From the NCBI GenBank assembly GCA_002294045.1, contig DBEP01000008.1, positions 32,753 to 96,752 of the forward strand: DNA of 64,000 nucleotides. The letters run 5' to 3'. Position numbers and translations under genes: made by a program. Below the pieces are notes generated by a model that did not search any database, was not told the origin of the DNA, and worked only from the letters and a program-made list of their open reading frames with translations. Positions 42,740 to 51,812 of this stretch are shown one piece after another (position 1 is the first letter of the stretch; every line of letters starts with the position of its first letter). The stretch is from Lachnoclostridium sp. UBA903 (lineage in GTDB: Bacteria; Bacillota; Clostridia; Lachnospirales; Lachnospiraceae).

Positions 42740-44392
42740 TTATTTCTGCCCGGCCAGCCAATTGTCAAGCTGTACCTGTTTCGCATCTATTACATCCTGA
42801 AGTCCTGCCGCATACAGAGCGTCATTCAGTTTCTTAATTATGGATTCAACATTTGCAGAGCCGACACTGCCCGTATTCAGTGCTGACCGATAGGTTTCCA
42901 GTGCATTGTTTAATGCCGTAATTTCCGTTGAGTAGTCCGTACTGTCCCACATAAATCCGAATACCGGTGAATACTCAGCCCAGTCGTTATGACGCTGTAA
43001 TTTGCTCCAGTAATCCGGTGTCTTGGAACCGTCATTCCATACATAGCTGATAAACTGATTGCCCATAAACCAGCCCGTGTTCTGATGGTACTTGTAATTA
43101 GAGCCGTCTTCGCCGTCAGCAAAATATGCGGTGCCGTCCTCCAGTACCTGATAATTCACGCCCTCAATGCCATACTGCCACAGATTCATAAGTTCTGCGT
43201 CGGAATACAATGCAGAGATGAATTTGAATGCCATCTCCGGGTCCTTGCTGCCGGAAGCAATTCCCGTATTAAAGAAGCTTACATTCGTGGTAGAAAGGCC
43301 GCCTTCTTTATGGTAACCGAAGTACATGCTATAGCAGTTATAGCCGTTTGCAGATTCGGCTTCGGCAAGGAAGCCCGGCTTAATTGCCGTCAGGTAACTG
43401 AAGGTATTGCCGGCCTTCATCATGGTAGCGGTTCCCTGGGTATCGGTAGCGGCATCTTTATAGATATATTCCTTATCATACCAGTCAGCCAACATGGTTA
43501 CCGCTTCTTTATAAGTATCTGTCTCGTACTTATTCACAACTGTTGTCGAGTTATGGTCCGCTTCCCAATCCAGTACACCAAATCCGTCTACCAGTTCGTC
43601 AAAAAATTTGAAACGGACTAACTGATCTGAATTATACATATACAAAGGAGTCATGTTGGGATATGCCTCCTTCACCTTGGCAAAAATCTCCTCTGCAACC
43701 GACCAGTCGTAATAGGTTCCGTCATATTCATCTTTATTTGCTTCCAGGCCGTATTTCTCTGTAATGCCTAATGTATCGCAGATATCGGCTCTCATACAGA
43801 GACCGCCTAACTCAACGGATTCCTTATTTGCCGGAAAACCATAAAGAATACCGTTCATGGTGCTAACGTATGCATTCTCTTCGCCCAGTGCATCGATAAC
43901 GGCCTTTCCTTCAGCAGTACTCATAAATTCAGCCATATCATAGATACCGCCCATACTGAGCCAACTGGAAGCATAAGGATAGTAAATCGGCATGACGTCG
44001 AGTTCATCGCTGCCGGATAACATCAGCTGAATGGCGGTTTGATACTCAGCATACTCAATCGGAAGTAATTCCACCTCAATGTGATATTCCGGAATCATTT
44101 TTTCATTAATGGCATCCTGAACAGCTGCACGCGCATTATCATCCTGCTCATAAAACTCAATGTACGCAAATACCAGATGATATGGTTTTTCCTCCGTGTA
44201 TTCCCCATTAGAAGTTGTGGTAACGGAAGAATTCCCGCTGCCCGTTGATGCCGATTCCGTACCGGATACTTCGGATGAACCGGAACTGCCGCCCGAGCTG
44301 TCGTTTGAGCTGCCTGAGTTGATCCTGCAGCCTGCCAGCATGGTCACAGCCATAGCTGCGGCAAGCAATAATGATACAATTCTCTTCTTCAT
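42740..44392 (-). CDS. Lpl-type ABC importer, substrate-binding lipoprotein
   Basis: A 550-residue extracellular solute-binding protein of the large (LplA-like) class. Signal peptide with lipobox LAGC (Cys22), then a Ser/Gly/Thr-rich linker (to about residue 65), then the binding domain (YHLVFAYIEFYEQDDNARAA; GSDELDVMPIYYPYASSWL). AAGGAGG precedes ATG. Third gene of the importer set LplB-LplC-SBP, likely serving arabinose-containing oligosaccharides released for the GH51 enzyme (inference). Confidence 0.85.
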   Translation of the reverse strand: MKKRIVSLLLAAAMAVTMLAGCRINSGSSNDSSGGSSGSSEVSGTESASTGSGNSSVTTTSNGEYTEEKPYHLVFAYIEFYEQDDNARAAVQDAINEKMIPEYHIEVELLPIEYAEYQTAIQLMLSGSDELDVMPIYYPYASSWLSMGGIYDMAEFMSTAEGKAVIDALGEENAYVSTMNGILYGFPANKESVELGGLCMRADICDTLGITEKYGLEANKDEYDGTYYDWSVAEEIFAKVKEAYPNMTPLYMYNSDQLVRFKFFDELVDGFGVLDWEADHNSTTVVNKYETDTYKEAVTMLADWYDKEYIYKDAATDTQGTATMMKAGNTFSYLTAIKPGFLAEAESANGYNCYSMYFGYHKEGGLSTTNVSFFNTGIASGSKDPEMAFKFISALYSDAELMNLWQYGIEGVNYQVLEDGTAYFADGEDGSNYKYHQNTGWFMGNQFISYVWNDGSKTPDYWSKLQRHNDWAEYSPVFGFMWDSTDYSTEITALNNALETYRSALNTGSVGSANVESIIKKLNDALYAAGLQDVIDAKQVQLDNWLAGQK

Positions 44393-44454
44393 AAATTGAC
44401 CTCCTTAAATATGTTTATTTGAAAATGCATAGAAAAGCATTGTCATTTTCAGAC

Positions 44455-45345
44455 TCAACCCTTAACGCCGCCCAGTGTTAGTCCTTTCGAGTAATACTTC
44501 TGGAAAGTAGGGAATACCAACATAACCGGCAGAATTGCCACAAAAGCAATTGCCATCTGTATGGCCGTCGACGGAATGCTGGAAGCCGCCGATGTTACGT
44601 TGGAATTGGAACTTGTAGCCAGATACTGGATGTTGCTCACCATCTGATTCAAAAGATTTTGAACATTATAGAGGTTCTTATTCCTGACAATAAAATAAAG
44701 TCCATTCGTCCAATCGTTCCAGTAAGACAATCCCGCAAAGGTTCCCATAGTTACCAGAATCGGCCTGCCAAGGGGAACGACAATACTGGAAAAAATCCTG
44801 AGCTTAGGCGCGCCATCGATCTCTGCGGCCTCATAAAGGCTATCCGGAATGCTCGTCATGAAATAGGTGCGTATCATCATGACATTCCAGGCGCTTAACA
44901 GCAGATTCGGAAACAGTTGTGCCCAAATCGTGTCCTTAATGTGCAATATGCCTGTCCACATCAGATAGGACGGTACGATACCGCCGTTAAACAGCATTGT
45001 AAAAAAAACAAAGAAACTAAGAAACTTCCTGCCCGGAAGGTTCTTTACGGACAATGGATACGCCATCAGTGCAGACAGCAGGATATTGACAAACGTTCCT
45101 ATTAAAGTCACCAAAATGCTGACACCATAGGCTTTTATAATCTTTGCCCCGGAGCGAATGATATAAGTATATGCTTCCAGAGCAAACTTTTCCGGAAAAA
45201 AGGAATAACCGTTGGCTACCAGTGTATTTTCATCCGTAACGGATGACAGAAATAATAATAAAAACGGCAGGATAACAATTAAGGTCCAGAAAATCATCGT
45301 TATATTTGCTAAAAGCTGAAATTTTGAAAATGTTTTTTCTCTCAT
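44455..45345 (-). CDS. Lpl-type ABC importer, permease (LplC/YtcP-like)
   Basis: A 296-residue membrane protein with six transmembrane segments and the EAA loop PDSLYEAAEIDGAPKLRIF. ATG 45345 is chosen because AAGGAGG lies eight bases before it; the longer frame upstream overlaps the end of LplB. It ends TFQKYYSKGLTLGGVKG, a C-terminus typical of LplC/YtcP proteins. Confidence 0.88.
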   Translation of the reverse strand: MREKTFSKFQLLANITMIFWTLIVILPFLLLFLSSVTDENTLVANGYSFFPEKFALEAYTYIIRSGAKIIKAYGVSILVTLIGTFVNILLSALMAYPLSVKNLPGRKFLSFFVFFTMLFNGGIVPSYLMWTGILHIKDTIWAQLFPNLLLSAWNVMMIRTYFMTSIPDSLYEAAEIDGAPKLRIFSSIVVPLGRPILVTMGTFAGLSYWNDWTNGLYFIVRNKNLYNVQNLLNQMVSNIQYLATSSNSNVTSAASSIPSTAIQMAIAFVAILPVMLVFPTFQKYYSKGLTLGGVKG

Positions 45346-45358
45346 GCTGCCTGCCTCC

Positions 45359-46276
45359 TTAGAATAATGCATACTCTTTGCTGAGTTTCCGTACAATCAG
45401 GTTAGCGGCCAGCACAAGGCCGAAACCAACAATGGACTGATAAAAACCCGCCGCCGCCGACATGCCTACATTTGACTGCTCCATAAGGCCCCTGTATACA
45501 TAGGTATCTATAACGTTTGTGGTGGAAAATATCATTCCTGAGTTACGGGGCACCTGATAGAAAAGACCAAAATCAGAATAAAATATCCGTCCGATACTCA
45601 TCAGCGTCAGAGTGATAACAGTGGGAGTCAGGGACGGAAGGGTAATATTCCGGATTTGCTGCCATTTCGTGGCTCCATCCAATTTTGCGGCTTCAAAAAA
45701 TGTCGGATCAATGCTGTTGATACTTGAAATATAGATAAGGCATCCGTATCCAATCCCTTTCCATGTATTTACAAAAATTAATATAAATGGCCAGTATTTT
45801 GCTTCTGAATACCAGTTAACCGCATCAAGCCCTAATGCCGGAAGAATGGAATTATTGACGATACCGGTACTCTGGCTTAAAAAAGCGTATACGATGTAGC
45901 TAAGTATAACCGCCGACATCAGAAATGGAAAAAGAATCGCACTTTGATACATTTTCTGCAGCTTCTTATTTATCGTATCGCTGACGAAGATTGCAAACAG
46001 GATGCCCACAACCGTATTGATAATAATAAATGCCATATTGTATAAAATTGTATTCCTCGTAATGACCCAGGCATCAGGTGTAGCAAACAGAAATTTAAAG
46101 TTCTTCAATCCGCACCAGTCGCTTCCAAAGATACCCAATCGGACGTTATACTGCTTAAAAGCAACCACCAGCCCAGCCATAGGAAGATAGTTATTAATAA
46201 ATAAGTAAATTGCTCCGGGTAAAAACATAAGATAAAATGGCACATACCGTTTCAGCTTTTTTGCCTTGCTTTTCAT
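45359..46276 (-). CDS. Lpl-type ABC importer, permease (LplB-like)
   Basis: A 305-residue membrane protein, starting KRYVPFYLMFLPGAIYLFIN, with six transmembrane segments and EAA loop DPTFFEAAKLDGATKWQQI. Paired with the LplC-like permease 13 bases downstream. 107 bases separate it from the GH51 gene upstream. Confidence 0.88.
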   Translation of the reverse strand: MKSKAKKLKRYVPFYLMFLPGAIYLFINNYLPMAGLVVAFKQYNVRLGIFGSDWCGLKNFKFLFATPDAWVITRNTILYNMAFIIINTVVGILFAIFVSDTINKKLQKMYQSAILFPFLMSAVILSYIVYAFLSQSTGIVNNSILPALGLDAVNWYSEAKYWPFILIFVNTWKGIGYGCLIYISSINSIDPTFFEAAKLDGATKWQQIRNITLPSLTPTVITLTLMSIGRIFYSDFGLFYQVPRNSGMIFSTTNVIDTYVYRGLMEQSNVGMSAAAGFYQSIVGFGLVLAANLIVRKLSKEYALF

Positions 46277-46383
46277 TATCTGTTCTCCTCATTTTATTTT
46301 TTCGCAGCTTCTCTATAATCAGTCTTTAAAGCGCTTCCTTATTGCAAGGATTTACAAATTTCTTTATACCTAGGCGAGTTTTA

Positions 46384-47922
46384 TCACCCAATCCGAAACT
46401 GATACAGACTGATTGACGCCGCCGGTACTGTCAGCTTATATATGGCTCCGTTACGTTCAGGTTTTTTGGCTTCCTTCTTGCGGATACGGTCCGGCTGTTC
46501 AAAGGAATTATAAGCGTCCGGCGAGTCTCCTGCCAGGACTTCTGCTTTTAAAAATACAACATCCGTCCCGAAATCCAATTCTGCTTCCTTGACAGACTTC
46601 ATATCGGTGTTTACCAGGTTCAAGCTGATGACTTCCGTTTTTTTGGACGCAAATGCAAACAAATCTCCGGGTTCGCTCTTATGGGCTCGTTCCAAAGTAA
46701 GTGCCTTTCCGCCCTGATGTACTTTATACATCAGAAAGACATCATAATTCGGCGTTCGGACGCATTTATCACCACACGTTAAAAAGAGTGAATTCAGTAC
46801 ATTTACCGTCTGTGCTACACAGGCCATACCAACAAGATGTGAGTTGCGATGAAATATATCCAGCGTCAAAGCAGTGGTAATTGCATCCCGCATGGTACAT
46901 TGCTGATAAAGAGCCGGCCGGTTTGAAAAAGCTGCCCCATGCCAGTTACCCCATTCACCCACCACCAGTTCACATCTCACTTCCGGTTCTATTAAGAAGC
47001 CTTCCACCGCCGGATATCCTGCAAGCCCCTCCTGAATCAGTGCGTACTGTTCCTGAATAACCTCCTCCAATTCCAGGCTTTCCCTGATGACTTCACACCA
47101 TCCGTCCTCGTCAAACTTAAGTTCATTCATCCCAGAATCTTTAATATTCCAATTATAAAAATGCAAATCATAGGCATCAACCGCAGGATGTCTGTACTTT
47201 GCCATTTCTTTAAAAAAATCCTTGGTCCAGGCCCTGCGTTCCTTTGGCTTATTCCCATCAGGCCCGCAGGCAATCCGCTTCATCAGGGGATGTGCCGCAA
47301 AGGCATTCTCTATGGTTGCAAAGCTTGGAAAGGCACTGGCGTATTTCCGGTATTCCATGGCATAAGCCTCTGCAGTCATCATACCGCCACCGCCCCATAC
47401 CTCATTTCCGATACCCCAATATTCCACACTAAAAGGCTCTTTGGACCCGTTTGCTTCCCGCTCCTTTGCAAGTGATGTGGATTCTCTCCGGTTACAATAC
47501 TCCATCCAATCACGCATTTCCATTATACTGCCGCTCAGCATATTAATATTCAGCCACGGTTTTGCACCAACCATACGGCAAAACTTCATAAATTCATGGG
47601 TTCCAAACTGGTTCGAATCTATTTCATATGTCCGGAAATTTTCATTATATGTAACGGGACGTTCTTCCCTCTTTCCGATGCCGTAACGCCAATGGTAGGT
47701 ATCCGCATAACAGCCGCCGGGCCAGCGAATGACAGGCGGAGCGAGCTCCTTCAAAGCATCTACCACATCCGTTCGCAAGCCGTCATAATTCGGAATCCTC
47801 GAAGTCTCTCCAACCCATAATCCGTTATAAATACAGCTGCCAAGGAACTCTATAAATTGTCCATGAAGTTCCGGACGAATCAGACCTTTTTCATTGTTAA
47901 AACCTACTACGATTTTTTCCAT
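46384..47922 (-). CDS. Alpha-L-arabinofuranosidase, glycoside hydrolase family 51
   Basis: A 512-residue cytoplasmic enzyme (no signal peptide). It begins with ELHGQFIEFLGSCIYNGLWV and VIRWPGGCYADTYHW, keeps the acid/base Glu in YWGIGNEVWG (about residue 172) and the nucleophile Glu in VGEWGNWHG (about 323), and ends with the beta-sandwich domain usual in GH51. ATG 47922 is chosen from AAGGG upstream. It removes arabinofuranosyl residues from imported arabino-oligosaccharides. Same strand as the Lpl importer. A pair of direct repeats in front of it suggests control by the AraC-type regulator next door. Confidence 0.9.
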   Translation of the reverse strand: MEKIVVGFNNEKGLIRPELHGQFIEFLGSCIYNGLWVGETSRIPNYDGLRTDVVDALKELAPPVIRWPGGCYADTYHWRYGIGKREERPVTYNENFRTYEIDSNQFGTHEFMKFCRMVGAKPWLNINMLSGSIMEMRDWMEYCNRRESTSLAKEREANGSKEPFSVEYWGIGNEVWGGGGMMTAEAYAMEYRKYASAFPSFATIENAFAAHPLMKRIACGPDGNKPKERRAWTKDFFKEMAKYRHPAVDAYDLHFYNWNIKDSGMNELKFDEDGWCEVIRESLELEEVIQEQYALIQEGLAGYPAVEGFLIEPEVRCELVVGEWGNWHGAAFSNRPALYQQCTMRDAITTALTLDIFHRNSHLVGMACVAQTVNVLNSLFLTCGDKCVRTPNYDVFLMYKVHQGGKALTLERAHKSEPGDLFAFASKKTEVISLNLVNTDMKSVKEAELDFGTDVVFLKAEVLAGDSPDAYNSFEQPDRIRKKEAKKPERNGAIYKLTVPAASISLYQFRIG

Positions 47923-47994
47923 ACCGTTTACCCTTCTGTGCATATTAAATAATTAAAATCTTATATTAAGGATAACCGTTATATATTTTGTTTG

Positions 47995-48030
47995 ATATCA
48001 CGGAATTAATTAAAATATCACGGGATTAAT
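47995..48030. promoter_or_regulatory. Direct repeat ATATCACGGRATTAAT, likely AraC-type operator
   Basis: ATATCACGGAATTAAT (47995-48010) and ATATCACGGGATTAAT (48015-48030) are 16-base direct repeats, 20 bases apart (two helical turns), 70-110 bases before the GH51 start. Tandem direct repeats with this spacing are the usual binding pattern of AraC-family activators; one is encoded 230 bases away. The rest of 47923-48257 shows no gene. Confidence 0.55.
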
Positions 48031-48257
48031 CGGTTAGACGGAAGCTTATTATGAAAATAATACCTGTAAAGCCATATCGGACAGGGAAGTCTTCATAGTT
48101 CAAAGAAAATTTATAGAAAATAAATATTAGAAAATAGACATAATTAAGGCCAAAGCTCTGATTATGTACAGAATGTATCATGATGCACGTTTAACATGCA
48201 AACAGGTACATCGTTAAAGTACACGCGCAAGTTTTGACCCTCTGATTATTATGTTTT

Positions 48258-49466
48258 TTAGAATTTATCGATAAAGGATTTTACCCCATAACGCAAACGA
48301 TACTGTTTTGGAGTCATCCCTTTCCACTTTTTAAAGTTCTTTCCAAAATGACTCTGGGAGCAGAAGCCAAGATAACAACTGATTTCATCAATGCCGTAGT
48401 TGGAGTATATAAGCAGATTTTCCGCCAAACCGATTTTTGTCTTAATGATATAGTCATTTACCGTCATGCCTTCCGATTTCCGGAATAAAGTTGATAAATA
48501 CTCGGGTGTGACCGCCAATTCCTTTGCAATATCCCTGATTACAATCCGGTTATGCAGGTTTTTATAGATAATCCTCTTCGCTTCTTCAATAATCCGATTG
48601 TTCTCTTTCGATGCATTCTTATTTTTTACCAGATTGGTAAATTCAATTTTTGCCTGCCTAACTAAGGCAATAATATGTCCTTCATTTAATGCCTGATCCA
48701 CCCGTACTATATAAGCATCATCAATCGAAAATGCTTCTTCCGGCTGCACTCCTCCGTCGATAGCGGCTCTGGCTGAAAGAGCCAGCGTTACGATTGCCAG
48801 ATTCTTTAACGACCTTAAAGGCTCCTTAGAAAGTACAGCATATTCTCCTTCTACGATTTCGTCAATACTTTGGAGAAGTTTTTCCACATTGCCTTCTCTT
48901 ATACTGTTTAATTCCCGGATCTCCTGATCATAATTATTATGAACCTTTTCATTTTCCTGATACCGGAAATATATTTCATTCAGCTGCTTCTTAACGCCTG
49001 CTATTGACTCTCCGGAGGGATAATTTTTATCAATCATTTCCTGTATGGTCATGTCCCTGTTTTTCAGGATATTGAACAGAAGCATATTTTCCCCGCAGAA
49101 TCTTTCAAATTCGCAAAAAGAAATACGACACGTTTTATCCCCCGTATGATGCTTTTGTGCAAAATATTCTCCTAATGGAATATTATCTATCTTTTCAACG
49201 GTATAATTGCAATTAACCGGCCCGGTTATATAAATCAAATCATCATGCTTTATCACACCAAAATGAATTGGATAAAAATCCTGCAAAATTAAAGGAAAAT
49301 TCTCCTGTGCCTTCTGCATCAACATATCTTTGAACAGCGCATCTTTTAAAAGCACATCCGCAGATTCACAATCACCATAGTATTCCTTCCGTTTCCCCGT
49401 ATCATAAAAAATTCTCAAAGGTGCATGAATTGATACTAAAATATGTTTTAAAATATATTCTATCAT
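48258..49466 (-). CDS. AraC-family transcriptional regulator
   Basis: A 402-residue regulator with a long N-terminal sensing region without recognisable motif and a C-terminal AraC double helix-turn-helix (about 300-395: RIVIRDIAKELAVTPEYLS, then YGIDEISCYLGFCSQSHFGK and WKGMTPKQYRLRYG). It probably activates the GH51-Lpl operon immediately downstream on the same strand, where two 16-base direct repeats stand. AGAGGA precedes ATG. Confidence 0.85.
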   Translation of the reverse strand: MIEYILKHILVSIHAPLRIFYDTGKRKEYYGDCESADVLLKDALFKDMLMQKAQENFPLILQDFYPIHFGVIKHDDLIYITGPVNCNYTVEKIDNIPLGEYFAQKHHTGDKTCRISFCEFERFCGENMLLFNILKNRDMTIQEMIDKNYPSGESIAGVKKQLNEIYFRYQENEKVHNNYDQEIRELNSIREGNVEKLLQSIDEIVEGEYAVLSKEPLRSLKNLAIVTLALSARAAIDGGVQPEEAFSIDDAYIVRVDQALNEGHIIALVRQAKIEFTNLVKNKNASKENNRIIEEAKRIIYKNLHNRIVIRDIAKELAVTPEYLSTLFRKSEGMTVNDYIIKTKIGLAENLLIYSNYGIDEISCYLGFCSQSHFGKNFKKWKGMTPKQYRLRYGVKSFIDKF

Positions 49467-49559
49467 AAAACCAATTCCTCTGTCTGCTTTCTTGGTGTAC
49501 TGCCAATTAATATGCAGCTTTGCATGGTAATTAAGAAGTGTCTGTTACAATATTATAAC

Positions 49560-49703
49560 ATCTGCTTTAAACATTGAAAAGTACATGTTCTTTCTCCAGT
49601 ACTACATCGAAATAAACTGTTCATCCTTAAGCCCGGTAATCTCCGCTCCGTCTACCAAAACCCTGCCGCCGTCCGCCCGGTCTACACCGCCTATTATGTT
49701 CAT
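49560..49703 (-). pseudogene. Fossil fragment of an ABC-transporter ATPase (LolD/MacB type)
   Basis: A short frame (49602-49703) reads MNIIGGVDRADGGRVLVDGA followed by EITGLKDEQFIS. This is the region just after the Walker A motif of LolD/MacB-type ATPases (LLNIIGGLDRPTSGxVxVDG). A TAG at 49602-49604 interrupts it, and the frame continues YWRKNMYFSMF, a decayed form of RRKNIGFVFQ. Walker A, signature and Walker B are missing. No ribosome-binding site is seen, so it is a relic. Confidence 0.6.
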
Positions 49704-49724
49704 CTATTTTTGATTAATATTATG

Positions 49725-49770
49725 AAAGGAACAGGCATTCCTCTCAAAATAAATGAGGTCCTGTTCCTTT
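49725..49770 (-). terminator. Terminator of the GH18/CBM32 gene
   Basis: AAAGGAACAGG (49725-49735) and CCTGTTCCTTT (49760-49770) are perfect 11-base arms; on the minus strand the stem is followed by a short T-rich stretch. Lies about 45 bases after the stop of the gene ending at 49814. Confidence 0.65.
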
Positions 49771-49813
49771 CCATTATAACTTCGTCATAAATTTTTTCGG
49801 TTTTGTTTAAAAT

Positions 49814-51163
49814 TTAATACAGCTCAAACTCATATATTCTGGCTGCCCTGTTATAGGATGCCGTCTGGGGATTGGTAATAAAAAGCCTTACATACCTTGC
49901 CTGAAAGGGTGCGACGGTACGGTCGGTAATACTGGCCGTATTATTGGTAACGGAATCCACATCCGTCCAGCTGTTCCCGTCCGAACTCTTCTGCAGCCTG
50001 AAATCTCTTGTATTATAATCGGTGGTTTCTCCCCCGGTCCCTGCATGTTTTACTATCCAGCGGGAAATGTTAAAGCTTTGGCCTAAATCTAACATAAGCC
50101 ATTGTGCTCCAACATCCGTCGTTGAACACCATTTCGAATTATTGGTTACGGTTCCGTCAACAGCTTTTGCAGGTGTCTCACCCGTAACATACTGGTTTGC
50201 CGTTGCGGTTTTATTCAATACCAAATTACCCGGAATAGGAGTTGGGGTTGGGGTAGCCGGCCCGAAGGAATTGTTAATTGCCGCCGCATAATCAGCCGTG
50301 CTTAAACCATTATTCCGGATATCATCATACAGCCAGATGAATCCGCCTGCTATGCCGTAAGAAGAATTCCAGGCAGTTAATTGGGATTGTACCTGCACCG
50401 GAGTTCTGCCATAGTAAGGTTTGGCCGTATTGGTGCACCATAATCCCGGAATAACCGGCATGCCTAAATTGTTTTGCCAGGTCCCCGGATTGTTCCCGGC
50501 TCCTCCGTCATAGCACTGAAGGTAGATACGGTCTACTACTCCGGGTCTCCAGGCTTCCAGGCCGTCCTTAACCGCTTTCCAGTAAGCCGTATTCGTATAA
50601 GGGCATAATGTAATATAGGAATATCCCATATTAATGCACATTTTACAGAAATTTATCGTGGAAACACTGTCATATGTATCCTCCGTATCAAGATTAATAG
50701 CATCCGCACCGGTGGCATTCTTTAGCGCCAGCATATTTTTATACAGGTTCGAGTTGGAGTCCGGTACACCGGCTGAACATAAGGCCTTAATGCTTGCAAA
50801 GTCAGTGGTGCCGCCTGCTCCCACACTAATCTCCAGTCTTTGGATGGATGTGTTGCCGCTTTTATAGGATAACCATTGGGAAGACCAGGCAGGCAGCCCA
50901 GTGTAAACCCCGTTGGTACATATTTCTTCGTCATTCATTCTCAGATTCCCGTTTGTATCGATATGAAGTGACCACTGAATCAGGGTATTAAACCCTGATG
51001 ATTTCAAATCGTTAAGGGTACTGCTTACAAGATAGGAAGGCCCGCCGCTGTATATCGCAGACACGGCAGTATCTGCCTTTTCCTCCGCATTTACCCCAAT
51101 TGCCGCATTGATTGTAGCCATACATAAAATGATTGCTAAACTGAATATAAATACCTTTTTCAT
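49814..51163 (-). CDS. Secreted GH18-like protein with C-terminal F5/8 (CBM32) domain
   Basis: A 449-residue secreted protein. Signal peptide (about residues 1-27, FSLAIILCMATINAAIGVNA), a TIM-barrel-like domain with DAINLDTEDTYD, which fits the catalytic DxxDxE core of GH18 chitinase-like enzymes, a Thr/Pro linker (GPATPTPTPIPG, about residue 303), then a discoidin/CBM32 domain (NLVLNKTATANQYV to ARIYEFEL) for binding cell-surface or plant sugars. GGGAGG precedes ATG. Likely acts outside the cell on a beta-linked glycan; the exact substrate is not clear and the catalytic assignment is moderate. Confidence 0.7.
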   Translation of the reverse strand: MKKVFIFSLAIILCMATINAAIGVNAEEKADTAVSAIYSGGPSYLVSSTLNDLKSSGFNTLIQWSLHIDTNGNLRMNDEEICTNGVYTGLPAWSSQWLSYKSGNTSIQRLEISVGAGGTTDFASIKALCSAGVPDSNSNLYKNMLALKNATGADAINLDTEDTYDSVSTINFCKMCINMGYSYITLCPYTNTAYWKAVKDGLEAWRPGVVDRIYLQCYDGGAGNNPGTWQNNLGMPVIPGLWCTNTAKPYYGRTPVQVQSQLTAWNSSYGIAGGFIWLYDDIRNNGLSTADYAAAINNSFGPATPTPTPIPGNLVLNKTATANQYVTGETPAKAVDGTVTNNSKWCSTTDVGAQWLMLDLGQSFNISRWIVKHAGTGGETTDYNTRDFRLQKSSDGNSWTDVDSVTNNTASITDRTVAPFQARYVRLFITNPQTASYNRAARIYEFELY

Positions 51164-51701
51164 TCCTTATACCTCCCATAATTATTTTTCACCCCTGGGA
51201 CCGCTTAAACAGCTTTCAATTCAGCGGCCTGTTTCTTTCATTGCTCTATATAAATATCAGGACATGTTCTGGCTTCATGATATTCCTTCAATATAACCCC
51301 CTTATTAGATGACTTTACCTTTTCACTCCTTTGTGTACAAAAATAATTTTTGGTTTCTTCTACTCCCTCCCATGTCCTGGAATATTACTTTACATTTATT
51401 AGTATATATGAAATTCCAACATAAAACAAGAATATTTTTACTTATTTTGCATTATTTTCCCATAAAGCATAAAATTATGCTCTCTAAAAGAATTCTATTC
51501 ATTTGCTCTAAAACAACATAAAATTACAGGAAATCATACCCCCAGTATTTGACGGGCCATGGCTATGCTGTTTTAATATCGTTCTTCCCTCCATAGGACA
51601 AGCAGGAGCACATAATTTCTATGACGACCGGGCAATCTTTTTTGTTTTTATAGAGATACTTCTGTATGAGGACGCTAAAATTTCTTAGAAGAATAAGACC
51701 A
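51164..51701. other. Intergenic region without recognisable gene
   Basis: About 540 A+T-rich bases in front of the GH18/CBM32 gene. I see no conserved coding frame, only short frames without ribosome-binding sites. It presumably carries that gene's promoter, but no clear -35/-10 pair stood out to me. Confidence 0.5.
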
Positions 51702-51752
51702 GATAAAAAAACAACGCAAAAATGCAATGAAACATTTTAGACGCTGTTTTTT
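51702..51752. terminator. Terminator after the LysM-GH18 gene
   Basis: AACAACGCAAAAATG and CATTTTAGACGCTGTT pair around a short loop, with A-run on the left (T-run on the minus strand) and nine T on the right, so it can act on both strands. About 60 bases after the stop at 51813. Confidence 0.6.
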
Positions 51753-51812
51753 TTTATAATATTTTAAAACATTTAACCATTTACCCGGAAGCCATAAGCT
51801 ATTCCTGCTGTT

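Noticed and set aside
46327..46341. AAAGCGCTT before the LplB gene as a cre site
   Set aside because: The palindromic core fits, but the outer TG/CA positions are missing.
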